A stretch of DNA of 6,660 nucleotides from Actinomycetes bacterium (GTDB taxonomy: Bacteria > Actinomycetota > CADDZG01 > JAHWKV01). Positions 4,605 to 6,660 of this stretch are shown one piece after another. Each line of letters starts with the position of its first letter. Position 1 is the stretch's first letter. The stretch is from contig JAJCYF010000156.1 of assembly GCA_029263035.1 (NCBI GenBank), positions 1 to 6,660 of the forward strand. Direction: 5' to 3'. Made by a program: the position numbers and the translations under genes. Under the pieces are notes generated by a model that worked only from the letters and a program-made list of their open reading frames with translations, was not told the DNA's origin and did no database searches.

Positions 4605-5116
4605 CCTCCTTATGGCTTACTACGCTTCGTCCCACCAGGGGGGTCCGTCTCCTGCGCTTCGGGATCATCCTGGCTTTTGCGCTGGCGGTTGCTGTGATCG
4701 CCGGCCGGTGGCTGGCGGAACAGAACACTGCTCCCGGGGGGACCGAGGCGGAAGGAAGCGCCTCCATCGACAACGGGACCTCATCGCCCATCGTTATCAA
4801 ACAGACGGCTGAGCTGGCCGACCTCTATCCCGGCGCGGAGGCCCAGACGCTCAACGGGACCTTCAGCAACACCGGCACCGGTTCGGTTTACATCGGTTCG
4901 ATTGAAGCGACACTCACCGGGGTCACCGGCGGCCGGGGTTCCTGCAGCCTGGCCGGCTACGAACTGCTGAATCCGGTGATGCCGGTCAATCGTTCCATTC
5001 CGGTGGGGACCGACGTGGGGGAGTGGAGCGGTGCGACGATCCGGATGATCGACGAACCGGGGCCGCAGGACGGCTGCGAGCTGGCCACCGTCAACATTAC
5101 CTACGTGGCTCGATGA
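4601..5116 (+). CDS. Small exported protein, paralogue 3 of the surface operon
   Basis: A 171-residue protein. A short basic N-terminus (R10, R13, R16, R19) leads to a hydrophobic segment (about 18-35), then a Gly/Ser/Thr-rich linker. The domain from about 75 on aligns without large gaps to the product of 3456-3959: DLYPG, VYIGSIEATLTGVTGG, GSCS, VGEWSGATI, QDGCELATVNITYV. Cysteines C115 and C159 are again 44 apart. The GTG start overlaps the preceding stop (GTGA) and has no Shine-Dalgarno sequence, so translation probably depends on ribosomes ending the upstream gene. Its own stop overlaps the next ATG (ATGA). It lacks the TAGGxGTGxA signature after the membrane segment, so processing may differ from the other two, or it may stay membrane-anchored. 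Codon 4 is TTA, uncommon in such GC-rich DNA. Role unproven; a minor subunit or anchor is possible. Confidence 0.83.
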   Translation: MTSLWLTTLRPTRGVRLLRFGIILAFALAVAVIAGRWLAEQNTAPGGTEAEGSASIDNGTSSPIVIKQTAELADLYPGAEAQTLNGTFSNTGTGSVYIGSIEATLTGVTGGRGSCSLAGYELLNPVMPVNRSIPVGTDVGEWSGATIRMIDEPGPQDGCELATVNITYVAR

Positions 5117-6660
5117 TCCTTCGCCGCCGTCTTCCGTGGCTGTTGGGCATCGTCCTGGCGGCCTCCGGGGCGGTCAACGCGCAGGCCTTCTGGGTCTCCA
5201 CCGACAGCAGCAACCATGCCGCTGCAGTTGCCGACGCTCTACAGCAGGGTTCGACGCCCGCGGCCTCAAAGACCGGTGCGTCCTCGATCGATGTCGCCTT
5301 CGCCCGGGCCTACACGCTGGGTGGCAGGGAGATAACCGGCTACCTGGTAAGGCGCTACGACTCGCCCGTTGCGATCAGCCCGGCCGCCTCGTTCTCCTGC
5401 GACTGGCCGTCTGCAACCACGCTGTCCTGCTCCGAGTCCGGCCTGCCCGACGGCACCTGGTACTACACCAACACCACCCGGATCACCGGCTCGCTGTGGG
5501 AGGGGACCGAGAGCACCCCGAGCAACCCCGTCACCATCGACACGACCGCCCCCGGCGCCCCTTCCACGCCCGACCTGGCCGCCTCATCCGACTCCGGGTC
5601 TTCCAACAGCGACGACGTCACAAATGACGCTACGCCGGTCTTCACCGGAACCGCCGAGGCCGGCTCCATGGTCAAGATCTACGCCGGCGGCGTCCAGGTG
5701 GGCAGCGGCACGGCGACCGCAGGCAGCTACAGCATCGAGGTGTCGGCCCTGGGCGAGGCGGTCCACACGATAACTGCAACCGCGACCGATGCTTCCGGCA
5801 ACCCGTCGGGTGTCTCTGCGGGCCTGGCGGTCACCATCGACACCACCGCCCCCGCCACCCCGGCGGTTCCCGACCTGGCGGCAGGGTCCGACAGCGGAGC
5901 CTCCGCCACCGACAATCTGACCAACGACACCACCCCGACCTTTACCGGAACCGCCGAAGCCGGGGTGCTGGTTACTATCCTGGACGGCGCATCTCCGGTG
6001 GGCAGCGGCACCGCGGCGGGCGGGAACTACAGCGTTACGGCATCGGCTCTGGCCCAGGGTGCCCACACGGTGACCGCAACTGCCTCGGACCTGGCGGGCA
6101 ACGCTTCCCCGGCCTCCTCCGGGTTGGTGATCACCATCGACACCGCCGCTCCGGCAATCCCCTCCGCCCCCGACCTGGCTGCGGGTTCCGACTCGGGCAT
6201 CTCCGCCACCGACAACCTGACCAACGACACCACGCCTACCTTCACCGGATCCGCCGAGGCCGGTGCTACCGTGAAGATCTACGCCGGGGTGTCCTTGGTG
6301 GGCAGCGGTCCGGCCACCGGCGGCAACTACAGCATTACCGCCTCGGTGCTGGCTCAGGGCGCCTACTCGGTCACGGCGACCGCCACCGATGCTGCAGGGA
6401 ACGCGTCGGCGGCATCCACCGGATTGAACGTGACCATCGACACGGCGGCAAGTGCGCCGTCGACCCCGGACCTGGCAGCCGGATCCGATACCGGCACCTC
6501 GGCGACCGACAACATCACCAACGACAACACCCCGACCTTCACCGGGACCGCCGAAGCCGGCTCCACCGTCACCGTGTACAACGGGGGCGTCGAGGTCGGC
6601 AGCGGCAGCGCCGCCGGGGGAAGCTACACCATCACCACCTTGGCATTGGCCGAGGGAGGC
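5113..6660 (+). CDS. Secreted Ig-like repeat adhesin-type protein, 3'-truncated
   Basis: The frame is open from the ATG at 5113 to the window end (516 codons); the protein continues beyond. The ATG overlaps the previous stop by 4 nt (ATGA) with no clear ribosome site, so it is probably coupled. Residues 1-25 form a signal peptide (basic M-I-L-R-R-R, hydrophobic core, AQA then FWVS). Residues about 56-138 look like one fibronectin-type-III-like domain (S-I-D-V-A-F, G-Y-L-V-R-R-Y, F-S-C-D-W, L-S-C, P-D-G-T-W-Y-Y) with C96 and C106. Then Ig-like repeats of 100 residues begin at 140, 240, 340 and 440, each with TIDT, PDLAAxSDSG, TND-x-TP-x-FTG-x-AEAG, VGSG, Y-S/T-I and, where complete, TATA-x-D-x-x-GN. 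Such repeats occur in BapA-like biofilm and cell-adhesion proteins. No sortase motif, RTX or C-terminal anchor can be seen because the end is missing. Likely the large surface component that works with the three small exported proteins. Confidence 0.88.
   Translation, partial: MILRRRLPWLLGIVLAASGAVNAQAFWVSTDSSNHAAAVADALQQGSTPAASKTGASSIDVAFARAYTLGGREITGYLVRRYDSPVAISPAASFSCDWPSATTLSCSESGLPDGTWYYTNTTRITGSLWEGTESTPSNPVTIDTTAPGAPSTPDLAASSDSGSSNSDDVTNDATPVFTGTAEAGSMVKIYAGGVQVGSGTATAGSYSIEVSALGEAVHTITATATDASGNPSGVSAGLAVTIDTTAPATPAVPDLAAGSDSGASATDNLTNDTTPTFTGTAEAGVLVTILDGASPVGSGTAAGGNYSVTASALAQGAHTVTATASDLAGNASPASSGLVITIDTAAPAIPSAPDLAAGSDSGISATDNLTNDTTPTFTGSAEAGATVKIYAGVSLVGSGPATGGNYSITASVLAQGAYSVTATATDAAGNASAASTGLNVTIDTAASAPSTPDLAAGSDTGTSATDNITNDNTPTFTGTAEAGSTVTVYNGGVEVGSGSAAGGSYTITTLALAEGG
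5530..6660 (+). repeat. Tandem 300-bp coding repeats (Ig-like modules)
   Basis: Four copies begin at 5530, 5830, 6130 and 6430 (the codons for V/I-T-I-D-T), so the spacing is exactly 300 bp; the fourth is cut by the window end and is one codon shorter near its start. The copies share long blocks such as ACCTTCACCGGA and GCCGAAGCCGG, with many silent differences, so they are related but not freshly duplicated. Confidence 0.9.

Noticed and set aside
4610..4612. TTA codon as a bldA-style developmental switch
   Set aside because: TTA-based control is established in Streptomyces; the genus here is unknown and one rare codon is weak evidence.
5136..6066. Open frames in other frames (both strands) within the Ig-repeat gene
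   Set aside because: They mirror the repeat DNA; the frame starting at 5113 gives a signal peptide and regular 100-residue modules and remains open to the window end.
5530..6660. CRISPR array or intergenic tandem repeat
   Set aside because: The period is 300 bp, all copies are in one open reading frame, and they encode conserved Ig-like modules.

Overview
The window is GC-rich bacterial DNA, most likely from an actinomycete (Actinomycetota), possibly a little-studied or uncultured lineage. The reasons are the strong G/C preference at third codon positions, GTG and TTG starts, apparently leaderless genes, a cyclase/ATPase/TPR regulator of a type common in that phylum, and tandem secreted proteins with an A-Y-W-T-A-G-G-like N-terminal signature. 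The genus cannot be fixed from the sequence alone.

Layout. (1) Bases 1-2186 (+) hold the 3' part of a large signalling protein: the last residues of a class III nucleotide-cyclase domain, an NB-ARC/AAA-like ATPase and a TPR-like C-terminal half. Its start lies outside the window. (2) Bases 2260-2709 (+) encode a MarR-family repressor preceded by an inverted repeat that overlaps its likely promoter. (3) A convergent minus-strand unit, 3259 down to 2767, holds a MerR-family thiol-metal sensor and, overlapping its end by 14 nt, a 27-codon gene for an extremely cysteine-rich peptide (8 Cys in 27 residues). The peptide gene has a near-perfect Shine-Dalgarno sequence. The MerR promoter is textbook: a 22-bp perfect palindrome in a 20-bp spacer between TTGACC and TACGCT. 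This looks like a minimal metal-sensing and metal-buffering operon. (4) The divergent intergenic region 3260-3455 also carries two further palindromes whose centres are exactly 22 bp apart, a GCCGATAA box resembling a sigma-28/WhiG -10 element, and a nested pair of perfect 10-bp inverted repeats. (5) Bases 3456-6660 (+) are a secreted or cell-surface operon: three small exported proteins (3456-3959, 4059-4604, 4601-5116), then a large Ig-like repeat protein (5113 to the window end, still open). The last three genes are joined by 4-nt stop/start overlaps. A strong 15-bp stem-loop separates the first gene from the rest.

How the parts fit. The surface operon resembles, by signal-peptide style and architecture, actinobacterial clusters of SipW-type (TasA/CalY-like) small secreted proteins with a large adhesin. 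All three small proteins have exactly two cysteines after the membrane segment, 44 residues apart, which suggests a shared disulfide-bonded fold and perhaps filament or matrix subunits. The intercistronic hairpin could raise the amount of the first product over the others. The metal unit and the surface operon are divergent neighbours sharing one control region; whether they are co-regulated is unknown.

Most novel candidates: the 27-residue metallothionein-like peptide encoded with its MerR sensor, and the compound regulatory region plus tandem exported-protein operon.
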